From Candidatus Bathyarchaeum tardum (GTDB lineage Archaea > Thermoproteota > Bathyarchaeia > Bathyarchaeales > Bathyarchaeaceae): 64,000 nucleotides of DNA. The position numbers were made by a program, and so were the translations under genes. The stretch lies in assembly GCA_029762755.1 (NCBI GenBank), contig JARVGH010000001.1, positions 62,001-126,000 on the forward strand, read 5' to 3'. Shown here piece by piece: positions 25,452 to 33,809 of the stretch; position 1 is the first letter of the stretch; each line of letters starts with the position of its first letter. The notes beneath the pieces are model-generated. The model made no database searches, was not told where the DNA came from, and saw nothing but the letters and a program-made list of their open reading frames with translations.

Positions 25452-25949
25452 ATGGAGTTGCACAGGATGGACTGTAGTCGACCTGACTGGGACAGATACT
25501 TTTTAGATTTATGCGAAGCTGTTTCAAAACGTGCGACCTGCGACCGCGGAAAAGCAGGATGCGTAATCGTAAAACACAGACGAATAATGACCACCGGATA
25601 TGTTGGAGCCCCTGCAGGATTGCCTCATTGTGATGATGCGGGTCATGACATGCGACGGGTTTTAAACGAAAACGGAACTGTTTCCCAACATTGTGTTCGA
25701 ACTTTACATGCTGAACAAAACGCAATTATCCAAGCAGCAAAATTTGGGATAGCTTTGGATGGCTCTACATTGTATTGTAAGATGACTCCATGCCGAACAT
25801 GCGCTATGATGATAATAAATTCAGGCATCAAACGGGTAGTTTGTGAAAAACGGTACCACGCAGACAAGGATACCATTGAATTGTTCAAATTAGCGGGCGT
25901 TGAATTAGACATAATTAACAACACCTTTGCAGAATATGACCACCAATAA
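25452..25949 (+). CDS. Deoxycytidylate (dCMP) deaminase family protein
   Basis: Converts dCMP to dUMP, feeding thymidylate synthesis. The 165-residue protein has the zinc-binding cytidine deaminase core: LHAEQNAI (His plus catalytic Glu) and TPCRTCAMMI (two zinc cysteines). Near the N-terminus it has GYVGAPAGLPHC, the insert typical of the dCMP deaminase/ComEB family. The family is common in both cells and viruses, so its position after the fibre-like gene is of interest but does not show viral origin. Confidence 0.88.
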   Translation: MELHRMDCSRPDWDRYFLDLCEAVSKRATCDRGKAGCVIVKHRRIMTTGYVGAPAGLPHCDDAGHDMRRVLNENGTVSQHCVRTLHAEQNAIIQAAKFGIALDGSTLYCKMTPCRTCAMMIINSGIKRVVCEKRYHADKDTIELFKLAGVELDIINNTFAEYDHQ

Positions 25950-26120
25950 AATGGCGTACCCTTTTTAGCATTTTTACCCCCTGAAACAACGTACCTGATA
26001 CGTGATTTTTGCAATTGTAACAAATAATATGCTAACTTACAATTTTTGCTTAACTTTCAATCCTTTGGGGCGTCAACTTCTTATATTAAAACTCTGATAT
26101 TTTATATGGGGGATTAAATT

Positions 26121-26399
26121 TTGAAATCTAAAGAAACATCTCCAGAAGATATGAAAAAGAAAGAAGAAATGGTTAATTCCATGTGCATTTGCGAAACTTG
26201 CCCATCATACAAGGCCTATGGCAAGGATGATGACTTTATTGCATATTGTTTTCCAACACATGGAAAAAGCAAGAACTTAGCCGAACATGGCTGCATATGT
26301 GGAACCTGTCCGGTATACGCAAAAATGAACTTTAGAACAGCATATTATTGCACCAGAGGAATAGAAGAACAACAAAAAGCAGACATTTGCAAATCCTAG
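26121..26399 (+). CDS. DUF2769 cysteine-rich protein
   Basis: A 92-residue cytoplasmic protein with paired cysteine motifs CICETCPSY and CICGTCPVY plus single Cys residues in YCFPTHG and YYCTRG. This pattern fits DUF2769, found in archaea and anaerobes, with about eight cysteines suited to binding metal or an Fe-S cluster. The start is TTG with GGGGGA upstream. The function is unknown. It stands alone between dCMP deaminase and the VOC protein. Confidence 0.75.
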   Translation: MKSKETSPEDMKKKEEMVNSMCICETCPSYKAYGKDDDFIAYCFPTHGKSKNLAEHGCICGTCPVYAKMNFRTAYYCTRGIEEQQKADICKS

Positions 26400-26471
26400 T
26401 TACGGCAAACATGGCCACTCAACTCAAACCTATCATTGTTAACTAAAAAAATACCGAAAAGAGAGAAAAAC

Positions 26472-26855
26472 ATGGATCATACTGTTATTCATTTTGAAAT
26501 TCCAGCTGAAAATGTTGAAAAAATAAAAAAATTTTACTCTAACATTTTTGGATGGAAAATCGAAAAAAGCCCAATGCCCATGGATTATTGGCTTATTCAG
26601 ACGGTGCCGATTGATGATAAGGGGATGCCTCTTAGGCCGGGAATCAATGGCGGAATTTTTCTTAAAGAAAACCCGAAATTAAAACCAGTTAACTATATTT
26701 CAGTAGAATCAGTTGATGAAATCATACAAAAAGTCAAAACATCTGGGGGAAAAATTATCCAACAAAAAACAACAATCTCTGGTGTTGGCTCTTTTGCAAT
26801 TGCTTTAGATCCGGAAGGAAACGAAATAGGACTGCTTCAACAGGAAATAAGCTAA
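26472..26855 (+). CDS. VOC-superfamily (glyoxalase-like) protein
   Basis: A 127-residue single vicinal-oxygen-chelate domain. The start HTVIHFEIPAENVEKIKKFY followed by FGWKIEK is the classic first beta-alpha-beta unit, and DPEGNEIGLLQ ends the second. Such proteins include glyoxalases, dioxygenases and antibiotic-binding proteins; the substrate cannot be assigned. The ATG at 26472 starts the domain and has a GAGAG ribosome site; an upstream frame opening at 26436 is probably untranslated. Confidence 0.8.
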   Translation: MDHTVIHFEIPAENVEKIKKFYSNIFGWKIEKSPMPMDYWLIQTVPIDDKGMPLRPGINGGIFLKENPKLKPVNYISVESVDEIIQKVKTSGGKIIQQKTTISGVGSFAIALDPEGNEIGLLQQEIS

Positions 26856-26900
26856 CAAACCCATTTTTTATTCCCTTTTTTATTTCAATCAATTTCAAAA

Positions 26901-27362
26901 CTACTTACTGAATTTTTCTAAAGCCTCTAATGCTTCTTTAATATGTTTTTTTGGACTGAACTGAGACGAAAAAACATGACGCACTATACCTTTTTTATCA
27001 ATAACAAAAGTCACCCGACCTGGAATTAAACCAAAAGTAGAGCTTACACCGTACAATTTACGCACGATACCTTTAGTGTCGCTTAACAAAATAAAGGGCA
27101 AACGAAACTCATCAGCAAAGGACTCATGAGAAGCTACATCATCAGAACTAATCCCAATAACCTCTGCGCCCCTGTCCTTGAAAACTGCATACTTGTCCCT
27201 GAACTCACAAGCCTGACGAGTACAACCTTTACTTTTATCCTTGGGATAAAAAAACAAAACAATATTTTTCTTGCCAATTAAATCCGAAAGAGAAACAAGT
27301 TCCCCTTTTTGGGACTCCAAAGTAAAAACTGGAGCCTTTTCCCCGACTTTAACCAAAACCAT
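26901..27362 (-). CDS. bcp: Peroxiredoxin, PrxQ/BCP type
   Basis: Reduces hydroperoxides using thiols. The 153-residue protein has VGEKAPVFTL, then FFYPKDKSKGCTRQACEF. The first Cys is the peroxidatic residue, and a second Cys five residues on is the resolving Cys of the PrxQ class. The family's usual PxxxTxxC is read as KSKGC, a small deviation before the Cys. GRVTFVIDKKG follows. The gene starts at ATG 27362 with AGGGGC upstream and lies 35 bases after a thioredoxin-like gene on the same strand, its likely reductant. Confidence 0.9.
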   Translation of the reverse strand: MVLVKVGEKAPVFTLESQKGELVSLSDLIGKKNIVLFFYPKDKSKGCTRQACEFRDKYAVFKDRGAEVIGISSDDVASHESFADEFRLPFILLSDTKGIVRKLYGVSSTFGLIPGRVTFVIDKKGIVRHVFSSQFSPKKHIKEALEALEKFSK

Positions 27363-27397
27363 GCCCCTAACTAAAACACCACAAACCAACTAAAAAA

Positions 27398-27841
27398 CTA
27401 AACCATGCTTAAACAAGCCTGCAACATCTCAGTTATTGTATTTTTAAAATCCTTTTCACTTTCAAACCCGTCCCATTCCTCTTTAAAACTGGCGATTTCT
27501 CCTTTACACAAAAACAACAAACTAGGAGTACTAGTAACTTCATACTTTACGGCCAAAGCCATGTTTTCCTTATTTTTCAAAACATCCAACTTGAAAAAAC
27601 TAACTTTATCCTCAAACTCGGACGCAACCTTGGTAAAAATGGGCGCAAACTTTTTACACGCAGGACAACTCTGATGCCAAAACTCAACAACTACTAACCC
27701 ATCTGAATTTAAAACCATCTTCTCCCACTGAACAGACTCCATATCCAAAACAACAAACTCTTCATCATCTTCAGCAGACGCCAACTTTGCTTTCAAATCC
27801 AAATTACATTTCGGGCAATCAATTTTATCAGACAACGTCAA
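27398..27841 (-). CDS. Thioredoxin-like protein with N-terminal CxxC
   Basis: A 147-residue thioredoxin fold. VVVEFWHQSCPACKKFAP holds the active-site CPAC, unlike the usual CGPC. The cis-proline is in VTSTPSLLFL. Residues 9-12 (CPKC) form an extra N-terminal pair that may bind zinc or act as a second redox site. It precedes a peroxiredoxin gene in the same direction, suggesting a reductase-thioredoxin-peroxiredoxin relay with the TrxR at 51.6-52.5 kb. The start is a TTG and could be one of two nearby TTG codons. Confidence 0.85.
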   Translation of the reverse strand: MTLSDKIDCPKCNLDLKAKLASAEDDEEFVVLDMESVQWEKMVLNSDGLVVVEFWHQSCPACKKFAPIFTKVASEFEDKVSFFKLDVLKNKENMALAVKYEVTSTPSLLFLCKGEIASFKEEWDGFESEKDFKNTITEMLQACLSMV

Positions 27842-28034
27842 TCAAATAAACAATAGAACTCAAAATATATGAAATTACCTAACAGAAAACCAACACATGC
27901 AGACCTCATTTAAAACAATATTACCTTTCTGATTTATCACAATATTTTTGATTTTAGTCTTGTTTATGGTGAAGTTCCTTTAGGTGTGTAAGTCAAAAAT
28001 GAACCGAATTCAATATTAGTGAGCTGCATAGGTG

Positions 28035-28724
28035 TCATGAGAAAACCTTGAGGACTCTCTTACTCGTTGGTAAGACTTCCATAACTTCTTGCGGATCCTT
28101 TAGAATCATCGCTCCATATTGACGCATTTTACTTGGCCAAGTTATTGAAGAATTTTCCAAGATTGAATGCCAAATAAAAAGGGGGCGCCCCAGTCTGAGA
28201 GCTTCCCAACCTTGATGCAAAGAACCACTACTATTTCCTGCCTCAACAATAATTGAAGCATCCGAAATCAGAGCCATTAACCGATTTCTAATAACAAAAT
28301 TTTTTCGCTGAATTGGACAACCAATTTGGAATTGAGATATTGCTAAATGATTATGCATAATTAATTCTTGAAGTGAAGTGTTTTTTTGGGGATAAAACTC
28401 GTTCAAAGGAGTCCCAAGAACTGCAATTGTGTTTCCTCCCTCCTCAACAGCTGTTTCGTGTGCTGACGTATCAATACCTTCAGCAAGTCCACTAACTATC
28501 AAAACATTTTCTTTTACAAGGGTTTTTGCAATATATCTTGCTGCTTCTAAACCTTTTTCAGAAGCTTTTCTTGAACCAATTATTGCTGCTCTTGGACCCG
28601 GTAATGGAATTGGTAATTTGCCTGAAACATAAAGTGTCTTAGGGGCATGTTTTTTTTCAACCTCATTTAGTGGGCCTAGAAGCTCATCTAGCATGTAATT
28701 TGAAAACTTCATTTCCACTTGCAT
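28035..28724 (-). CDS. DprA/Smf-like Rossmann-fold protein
   Basis: A 229-residue protein with the DprA core: AAIIGSRKASEKG, IVSGLAEGIDTSAHETAVE, GGNTIAVLGTPLNEFYP, VIRNRLMALIS and VEAGNSSGSLHQGWEALRLGRP. Bacterial DprA loads RecA on incoming single-stranded DNA; in archaea the role is unclear, and these proteins may be DNA- or nucleotide-binding. It is shorter than bacterial DprA because it lacks the N-terminal SAM and C-terminal winged-helix domains. It stands alone between two gaps. Confidence 0.82.
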   Translation of the reverse strand: MQVEMKFSNYMLDELLGPLNEVEKKHAPKTLYVSGKLPIPLPGPRAAIIGSRKASEKGLEAARYIAKTLVKENVLIVSGLAEGIDTSAHETAVEEGGNTIAVLGTPLNEFYPQKNTSLQELIMHNHLAISQFQIGCPIQRKNFVIRNRLMALISDASIIVEAGNSSGSLHQGWEALRLGRPLFIWHSILENSSITWPSKMRQYGAMILKDPQEVMEVLPTSKRVLKVFS

Positions 28725-29248
28725 CCAACCATTTCCTCGGAAGCGACCTTCTCATTAATAGTTTTTTCTATAAATTTATAACATTATCTCTAGGAACTTT
28801 TTCCTATCAATATTGTCAATTGGAAAACTTTCTGCTTGTAATTTAATAATAAATCTACTTTTAACTTTGTTTCTTATCTTCAGGAAAGGAATTAATTGCT
28901 GTTTTTACGGCAAATTCGTCATAAAGGCTGAGTTGAGCATTTGCTGTTTTTGTTGGAGAAAATTTTGGTTCTCATATCCAGTGCGATTCACGTCATTAAA
29001 ACCGTGTTGCGTTTTTGGCTTTTTTGTTTTATTTTTTCTGAAAATTTTTTGTTCTATTCTTCACTTATATTAATATTTAATCTAATAAATCTGCAAGTTC
29101 CATCCTCAAATATTTTATTAAAGCATCATTAATTCTTAATGCTTTACTTTATACAAATTTAAGTTTTACAGTGCACCCGTGATTGCATTCAATATAGTAA
29201 ACGCCATATATGCTGTGTTGAACAGAGCTAATTACGAAGTGATTAGCA
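28725..29248. other. Intergenic gap, no supported gene
   Basis: About 520 bases of AT-rich sequence. Two overlapping open frames exist here, but they are rich in Phe, Cys and Trp and have no ribosome site or domain, so they are not accepted. It probably holds the promoter of the DprA-like gene (minus strand) and that of the small gene at 29249. Confidence 0.45.
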
Positions 29249-29455
29249 ATGGATGATCCAATTAAATATCTTGAATCTCGGCTGAAGGTTATGTGTTTAG
29301 CTGAACTTAAAGAGTATCAGAAAATTTTGGATGAAAAAATTAAACACAAAATTGACATGACTGCACCTAACGATCAGATTGCCCCTTTGATACTGTACCG
29401 TGGTGTAGTTGAACACGAAATGAAAACAAGAATGAACACAATGAAAAGTCAGTAA
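29249..29455 (+). CDS. Small helical protein, hypothetical
   Basis: A 68-residue ATG frame with regular charged/hydrophobic spacing (IKYLESRLKVMCLAELKEY, then QKILDEKIKHKI), predicted mostly helical. No family is recognised. Its 3' end overlaps the 3' end of the convergent purP gene by seven bases. The composition looks like a real cytoplasmic protein, but there is no strong ribosome site. Confidence 0.5.
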   Translation: MDDPIKYLESRLKVMCLAELKEYQKILDEKIKHKIDMTAPNDQIAPLILYRGVVEHEMKTRMNTMKSQ

Positions 29456-30534
29456 ACCACGTTTTTTAACTCATTTTTTGTGATCGCATTTTTTATTTCC
29501 CTTGCAATTCTTCTGCCCATGTACATTCCTTCACCGTATTTCAGATACGCATAAGGTGAAGTTCCCACCCCTACGTTGCTGCCTGCAACTATTCTTGCAG
29601 AAATCTCAAAAGTGTAAATTTTAAGGTCATCAGTGATTACAGTTTCTAAACAGTAGGGTCCAATAAGTCCGGGAGGCGCAATTTGTTTGGAAACTTTGAC
29701 TACATTTTCTGCCATGGTCAAAATTTCTGGAAGAAGGGATTCACGTGCCACTATAGGGAAATTGCCTACTACCGTGTAGGTGGGATTAACGTTGATTTCT
29801 AGTTGTTCATGAGCAGGAATTTTTCCAATGCTGTCAACAGTGGTTTCGTAACGCCTGTCCATTCCTAAAAGTTCAACTTCTTCTGTCAATGGCGAATAAA
29901 AATAAAGAGGATACACGTTCACCCCAATGATATATTCTTGAAAATGAATGCTTTCCAAATCTTCTTTACTCAGATGTCCACGTTTAACCATATCTTCAGC
30001 TTTCTTATGGAACACTTGAGGGGATTCTACTAAAAAGTAGCCTTTTCCACCTTTCGCTCCTGGAAACTTGGCGATAACTAATCTATCGATATCTTCCGGA
30101 TTATCAAAAGTTGCGGGCAACCTTAAACCTGCCCGTTGAAGCCATTCTCGTTGTTTTTCTCGATCAGTTTCCCAGTACAAAAGTTCCCTGTTACCAAACA
30201 GAGGAACTTCTAACTTGTCAAGCATCTGATCTGTTCCAACATACGCATTAAACGAACCGTGGGGAATCAAAATTGTGTTTTCTTCTTTTAATTTCTCTTG
30301 AACTGGTGCATCCAAAAATTCACTGTAATCGTCGATGGAAATAATCCGGTCAGCTAAAGGAAACCGCTTGTAAATGATTTCGTTTTCTTTTTTACAGACA
30401 CAAACTGTCTTGAATCCCTCTTCTTTGGCGCCTTTGAATATGTTAAGGGCCGAATGAGAACCAATGGTTCCAATGGTGATGTCTTTTGGATCATAATCTG
30501 CCAAAGTGGCATCGATTTGAGTTTTGGGAATCAA
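29449..30534 (-). CDS. purP: PurP, formate-dependent FAICAR synthetase
   Basis: Archaeal ATP-grasp ligase that makes FAICAR from AICAR, formate and ATP, replacing folate-dependent PurH transformylase. The 361-residue protein opens with TIGTIGSHSALNIFKGAKEEG. It has the glycine-rich ATP loop KFPGAKGGKGYFLVE and the C-terminal TFEISARIVAGSNVGVG metal/ATP region. Its start overlaps the stop of the upstream paralog by four bases (ATGA), so the two are translationally coupled in one operon behind an HxlR regulator. Confidence 0.93.
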   Translation of the reverse strand: MIPKTQIDATLADYDPKDITIGTIGSHSALNIFKGAKEEGFKTVCVCKKENEIIYKRFPLADRIISIDDYSEFLDAPVQEKLKEENTILIPHGSFNAYVGTDQMLDKLEVPLFGNRELLYWETDREKQREWLQRAGLRLPATFDNPEDIDRLVIAKFPGAKGGKGYFLVESPQVFHKKAEDMVKRGHLSKEDLESIHFQEYIIGVNVYPLYFYSPLTEEVELLGMDRRYETTVDSIGKIPAHEQLEINVNPTYTVVGNFPIVARESLLPEILTMAENVVKVSKQIAPPGLIGPYCLETVITDDLKIYTFEISARIVAGSNVGVGTSPYAYLKYGEGMYMGRRIAREIKNAITKNELKNVVY

Positions 30535-31637
30535 GTCACTATCATCTCAAGCTTATTTTCTGCAACAGCAGTTTTGATTTCCATGGCTACTCGTCTACCC
30601 GGACCAACTTCTTTTCCATACTTATATTTCATGTAAGGAGAAGTTGGTTCTACACATGGACAACCAGGTATTCGAGGGCTTACATCAAAAATGTAAAACT
30701 CCAAGTTATTGTTCATAGCTCCTTGCAAGGCAAACAAACCAATAATTCCAGGCGGATATTCTTTTTTACAGGTCTCAACAAACTTTTCCCCTGCATCCAA
30801 GATTTTTTCTATCTGAGATTCACGCATTGTAGCGCCCATGTGACCAATTTCCACGTTTTGAGTGGGCAGTTTGGCTTCCAGTTGCTCATCAGCGGGCAGG
30901 TCTAAGACCCCATCTAGGTTTGTTTGGATCCTTCGATCAAACCCTAGTAAGTCAATTTGGTCAGTTATTGGGGAATAGAAATAGTTAGCGTTGAATTTAG
31001 CTCCAACGACATATTCTTCGATAACTGACTCTTCTAAATCTTCCCGGGTGATTATGCCTTTGGTTATCCGTTCTTCAGAGCGCCGTTTAAATTCTTCTGG
31101 AGAAGAAGCGTAAAAGAAAGCACGTTCAATGCTTCTTGTTTTCTCTGGAACTTTTACTATGGCTAGTCTGTCAATTTCTTCAGGTGATTTGAAAATTTTT
31201 GGCAAATTCAATCCGGATCTTACGATTAGGTCATACTGGTTATTGGGGACGTTTCGCTCTTCGCTTCGGAGCATGAACCGGTTTCCCAACAAGGGAACTT
31301 TGAATTTTTGTTCAATATTATCATAGCCAGTGTAAACTGAAAACGAACGATTGGGAACAAAAATTGTGTTGAGTTCCCGAAGTTGAGTTTGATTTTCTTC
31401 TTTAATGAGATCTGAAAACTTGTTTAACAATAAAACGTGGTCAAACAGGTTCTTATAGTGCTTTGTGTAGGTTTTTTCTCGCCCTTTTTGGCAAATAATT
31501 ACTGTTTCAAATCCTTCCTGTTTGGCGCCATGACCCATCTCTAACGCAGAGTGAGACCCAAGAACACCAATTCTTACTTTTTGGGGGTCATAATCTGATA
31601 ATACGTCATAAATTTGTTTACGGTCCATCTTTTTCAC
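30531..31637 (-). CDS. PurP paralog with altered ATP-grasp loop
   Basis: A 368-residue homolog of the adjacent PurP, clearly alignable end to end (IGVLGSHSALEMGHGAKQEG, TSPYMKYKYG). The glycine-rich ATP loop of the neighbour (GAKGGKGYF) is replaced by PEKTRSIERAFF, and the ISARI...GSN segment reads VSPRIPGCPCVEP. Two PurP copies occur in some archaea, where the second copy's role is less certain. Here it may be a regulatory partner, a different ligase or an inactive subunit. The start overlaps the HxlR gene by 20 bases. Confidence 0.85.
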   Translation of the reverse strand: MKKMDRKQIYDVLSDYDPQKVRIGVLGSHSALEMGHGAKQEGFETVIICQKGREKTYTKHYKNLFDHVLLLNKFSDLIKEENQTQLRELNTIFVPNRSFSVYTGYDNIEQKFKVPLLGNRFMLRSEERNVPNNQYDLIVRSGLNLPKIFKSPEEIDRLAIVKVPEKTRSIERAFFYASSPEEFKRRSEERITKGIITREDLEESVIEEYVVGAKFNANYFYSPITDQIDLLGFDRRIQTNLDGVLDLPADEQLEAKLPTQNVEIGHMGATMRESQIEKILDAGEKFVETCKKEYPPGIIGLFALQGAMNNNLEFYIFDVSPRIPGCPCVEPTSPYMKYKYGKEVGPGRRVAMEIKTAVAENKLEMIVT

Positions 31638-32022
31638 CTACATATGCGTTATATCTTGTGCGCATTTCTGGCGGGCATTGATTGCACCGCTCTTTATTGA
31701 AGCCGCTTCTGTTTGCAGTCCATTCCAAAAGAGGTATAATAGATTTTCTGAGCTCGATGCCGTCGTTGGTTAATGAATACTCAACTCGTGGAGGTATCTC
31801 GGCAAAAGATTTCCGTTCGATTAACTGTTCTGCTTGCAGTTCCTTTAATGTGTCAGACAAAGTTTTGGGGCTGATGCCTTCTAATGTTTCCATTATCTGG
31901 TTGAATCTGAGTTTTCCACAGTTACCTAAGGCGTTGATGATTAAAAGTGCCCATTTTTTACTGATTAAATCGATTACCCCTTTCAAGGGGCAGATGCAAG
32001 TTTGTTGCTTATTTTCGCACAT
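31618..32022 (-). CDS. HxlR-family winged-helix regulator with cysteine pairs
   Basis: A 134-residue HxlR-type DNA-binding protein: CPLKGVIDLISKKWALLII, then LRFNQIMETLEGISPKTLSDTLKEL as the recognition region, and the wing IPPRVEYSLTNDG. Extra cysteines at 2, 9 and 11 and a C-terminal CNQC (113-116) could form a redox or metal switch, as seen in some HxlR sensors. It is first in an operon with the two PurP paralogs (20-base overlap). A CCC-motif microprotein is divergently transcribed 106 bases away, so a shared control region is likely. Confidence 0.88.
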   Translation of the reverse strand: MCENKQQTCICPLKGVIDLISKKWALLIINALGNCGKLRFNQIMETLEGISPKTLSDTLKELQAEQLIERKSFAEIPPRVEYSLTNDGIELRKSIIPLLEWTANRSGFNKERCNQCPPEMRTRYNAYVGEKDGP

Positions 32023-32048
32023 GATAGTCGCTTTCTTTAAAGATACTG

Positions 32049-32096
32049 ACTATTTTACTATAAACTTGATAGTTTAAATACTTTCCTTTGGATAGT
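32049..32096. promoter_or_regulatory. Divergent promoter region between HxlR and the CCC microprotein
   Basis: ACTAT occurs at 32049-32053 and 32057-32061, and its complement ATAGT at 32069-32073 and 32092-32096, around TTTAAATA (32073-32080). The latter is a good TATA box for the rightward gene. These half-sites are candidates for HxlR binding, which would tie the microprotein to the purP operon. Confidence 0.4.
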
Positions 32097-32128
32097 AGTG
32101 CATGTAAAATCGGAGGTGAACAAAGAAC

Positions 32129-32287
32129 ATGACCGGAGATTGTTGCTGCGGAGGAAACTCCCACGACCACGGACCCCGAAAAGTCCTAACCAAAGAAGAA
32201 AAAATAGCCAAACTCACACAATACAAAGAAGACCTCAAAAAAGAAATCGCAGCAGTAGACGAAGCTTTAACTGAACTCAGCAAATAA
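32129..32287 (+). CDS. 52-residue CCC/His microprotein
   Basis: An ATG-to-TAA frame with a strong ribosome site GGAGGTGA (32112-32119) at good spacing. The N-terminus MTGDCCCGGNSHDHG packs three cysteines and two histidines, suitable for a metal site. The rest is a charged helix (LTKEEKIAKLTQYKEDLKKE) ending in a short coiled coil. Similar small proteins with a Cys-rich head and helical tail are known in archaea without assigned function. Divergent from the HxlR gene. Confidence 0.7.
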   Translation: MTGDCCCGGNSHDHGPRKVLTKEEKIAKLTQYKEDLKKEIAAVDEALTELSK

Positions 32288-32401
32288 GACTTGAACTGAG
32301 TTTTCTTCCATTTTCATTTTTTCCATTTTTATAGTTGAACCTTTTTTGTTGGTTTGAAACGAAACGCATAAATTGTAATTTTCACGTTCATAACAGACTG
32401 T

Positions 32402-32556
32402 CGGGAGGTAGCTCAGCTTGGTAGAGCTTCCGAACCAGCCTAAACTCGAGGCTGATGGAGATGCTGTAGACGTCTACCATTATGGTAGGCATCATTTAGC
32501 CTATCAAGCGTACAGACACCGGATTGTCGCAGGTTCAAATCCCGCCCTCCCGACCA
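32402..32556 (+). tRNA. tRNA-Tyr (GTA) with two introns
   Basis: CGGGAGG (32402-32408) pairs with CCTCCCG (32546-32552), giving the C1-G72 pair typical of archaeal tRNA-Tyr. Discriminator A and encoded CCA follow. The D arm is GCTC/GAGC; the T arm GCAGG/CCCGC has one A-C mismatch. Removing 32433-32462 (30 nt) and 32470-32517 (48 nt) gives anticodon stem TCCGG/CCGGA with all five pairs and loop CTGTAGA, anticodon GTA. The second intron is at the canonical 37/38 site; the first lies in the anticodon stem near 30/31 and contains a CAGCC/GGCTG hairpin. Exact splice points may shift by a base. Confidence 0.88.
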
Positions 32557-32760
32557 TTTTACATCTAGCATCAACATAAAATTTAGGACAAACAATTCTG
32601 CATATTCATAAACTAATAAGCTACAATGTTGAAAACAACCTTTTTCCAGAAAAAAACAGAAGTTATAAAAAAGATTAGGTTCTAAAATTTCAAGCAATAA
32701 ATAAATTTTATTAACTAATATCGGATACCACTTTTATGTTACCAATCATTTTTATTTTTA

Positions 32761-33072
32761 CTAAATTTCTTTGTTTGCCCATCTTTGTAGTAAGGGAATA
32801 ACTACAAAATATGCTAAAAGCAAGACTAAGTTTGTAATAATGGAAGCAAGAAAAATTATGAAAGGCAAATTAAGCATTGGAGGAACAGGCATCATAACTG
32901 TTGGCAAACCTGAAATGCGATGTGGATACACATAAAATGGAGTCCAAGTGCTTTGCATGTTATAATCATACCAGTTATTCATTTCTTCCCATAATTGAAC
33001 GCTGGAAATAATGTAAACAGCTGTTAATAGCAAATTAATGAAAATTATTAACAGCATAAAACGTTTAGACAT
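32761..33072 (-). CDS. Two-helix membrane protein, hypothetical
   Basis: About 103 residues. A first membrane helix (RFMLLIIFINLLLTAVYIIS) is followed by a Trp/Tyr/Pro-rich loop that is probably outside the cell (WEEMNNWYDYNMQ, then FYVYPHRISGLP). A second helix (LPFIIFLASIITNLVLLLAY) and a short basic cytoplasmic end complete it. The ATG at 33072 is preferred over a TTG five codons upstream. No family is recognised. Confidence 0.6.
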   Translation of the reverse strand: MSKRFMLLIIFINLLLTAVYIISSVQLWEEMNNWYDYNMQSTWTPFYVYPHRISGLPTVMMPVPPMLNLPFIIFLASIITNLVLLLAYFVVIPLLQRWANKEI

Positions 33073-33300
33073 GATTTTTAGTTTCAAAATTCTTTATTTA
33101 AATTTTTGGGATGCAAAACAATCAATTCCATCAAGCTATTAACGAAATTTTTTATTTTTTTCCCATTGTATTAACTGCTTAAATTTCACATAGGGCTTAC
33201 AAAACAATATTTCTGTTTTTATCCGAGAAAACAATTTTTTCAGAAAAATTCTACAACTCAAGTTTTATTTGTCGTGTATATTCTTTAACGAATAGGTTGT

Positions 33301-33804
33301 GTGCCCGTGTCAGGTGCTGAAGAACAAACAGTTGAAAAGCCATTGAAAGAATTTTTAACTGGATCTAAAAAAGTAGTTGTCGCTGGAGTCGGAAACCCCT
33401 TTCGCAAAGACGATTTTGTTGGCGTAGAAATCGTACGCAAACTGAAAACCAAAGTATCTGACCATGTTTTCTTGATAGAAGCAGAAACCATACCTGAAAG
33501 CTATATGCAAAAAATTGTAGCCTTCAAACCCACCCACGTATTGTTGGTAGATGCAGGAATAATAAACAAACAACCCGGAAATGCAATGCTCGCTCGCCCT
33601 GAGCAACTCATACGAAAAAGTTCCATTTCAACCCATACGTTGCCGTTGCGAATCTTTTGTGATTACATAACCCAAACAGCTAACGCCAAAATTGCTCTTC
33701 TCATAATTCAACCAATGAATGTCGACTTTGGAGAAGGATTAACCCCTGAACTCAAAGAAACCGCTGAAACGTTAGCGACTTTGCTTCAAAGTTTGCTTCC
33801 TTAA
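33301..33804 (+). CDS. Hydrogenase maturation-type endopeptidase (HycI/HyaD family)
   Basis: A 167-residue protein with the hydrogenase maturation protease fold: VAGVGNPFRKDDFVGVEIV at the start of the domain, the metal-binding Glu region (LIEAETIPESY), VLLVDAG and STHTLPL with the conserved His. These enzymes clip the C-terminal tail of [NiFe]-hydrogenase large subunits after nickel insertion. The start is GTG. No hydrogenase subunit gene is in the window. It converges with a ferredoxin and AOR operon, leaving five bases between stops. Confidence 0.82.
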   Translation: MPVSGAEEQTVEKPLKEFLTGSKKVVVAGVGNPFRKDDFVGVEIVRKLKTKVSDHVFLIEAETIPESYMQKIVAFKPTHVLLVDAGIINKQPGNAMLARPEQLIRKSSISTHTLPLRIFCDYITQTANAKIALLIIQPMNVDFGEGLTPELKETAETLATLLQSLLP

Positions 33805-33809
33805 CAATT

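Noticed and set aside
28813-29132. Two overlapping frames in the gap after the DprA-like gene
   Set aside because: Phe/Cys/Trp-rich, no ribosome site and no domain; more like AT-rich noncoding sequence.
32440-32697. Minus-strand frame of 85 codons
   Set aside because: It lies antisense across the tRNA-Tyr gene and its introns and has no recognisable protein character.
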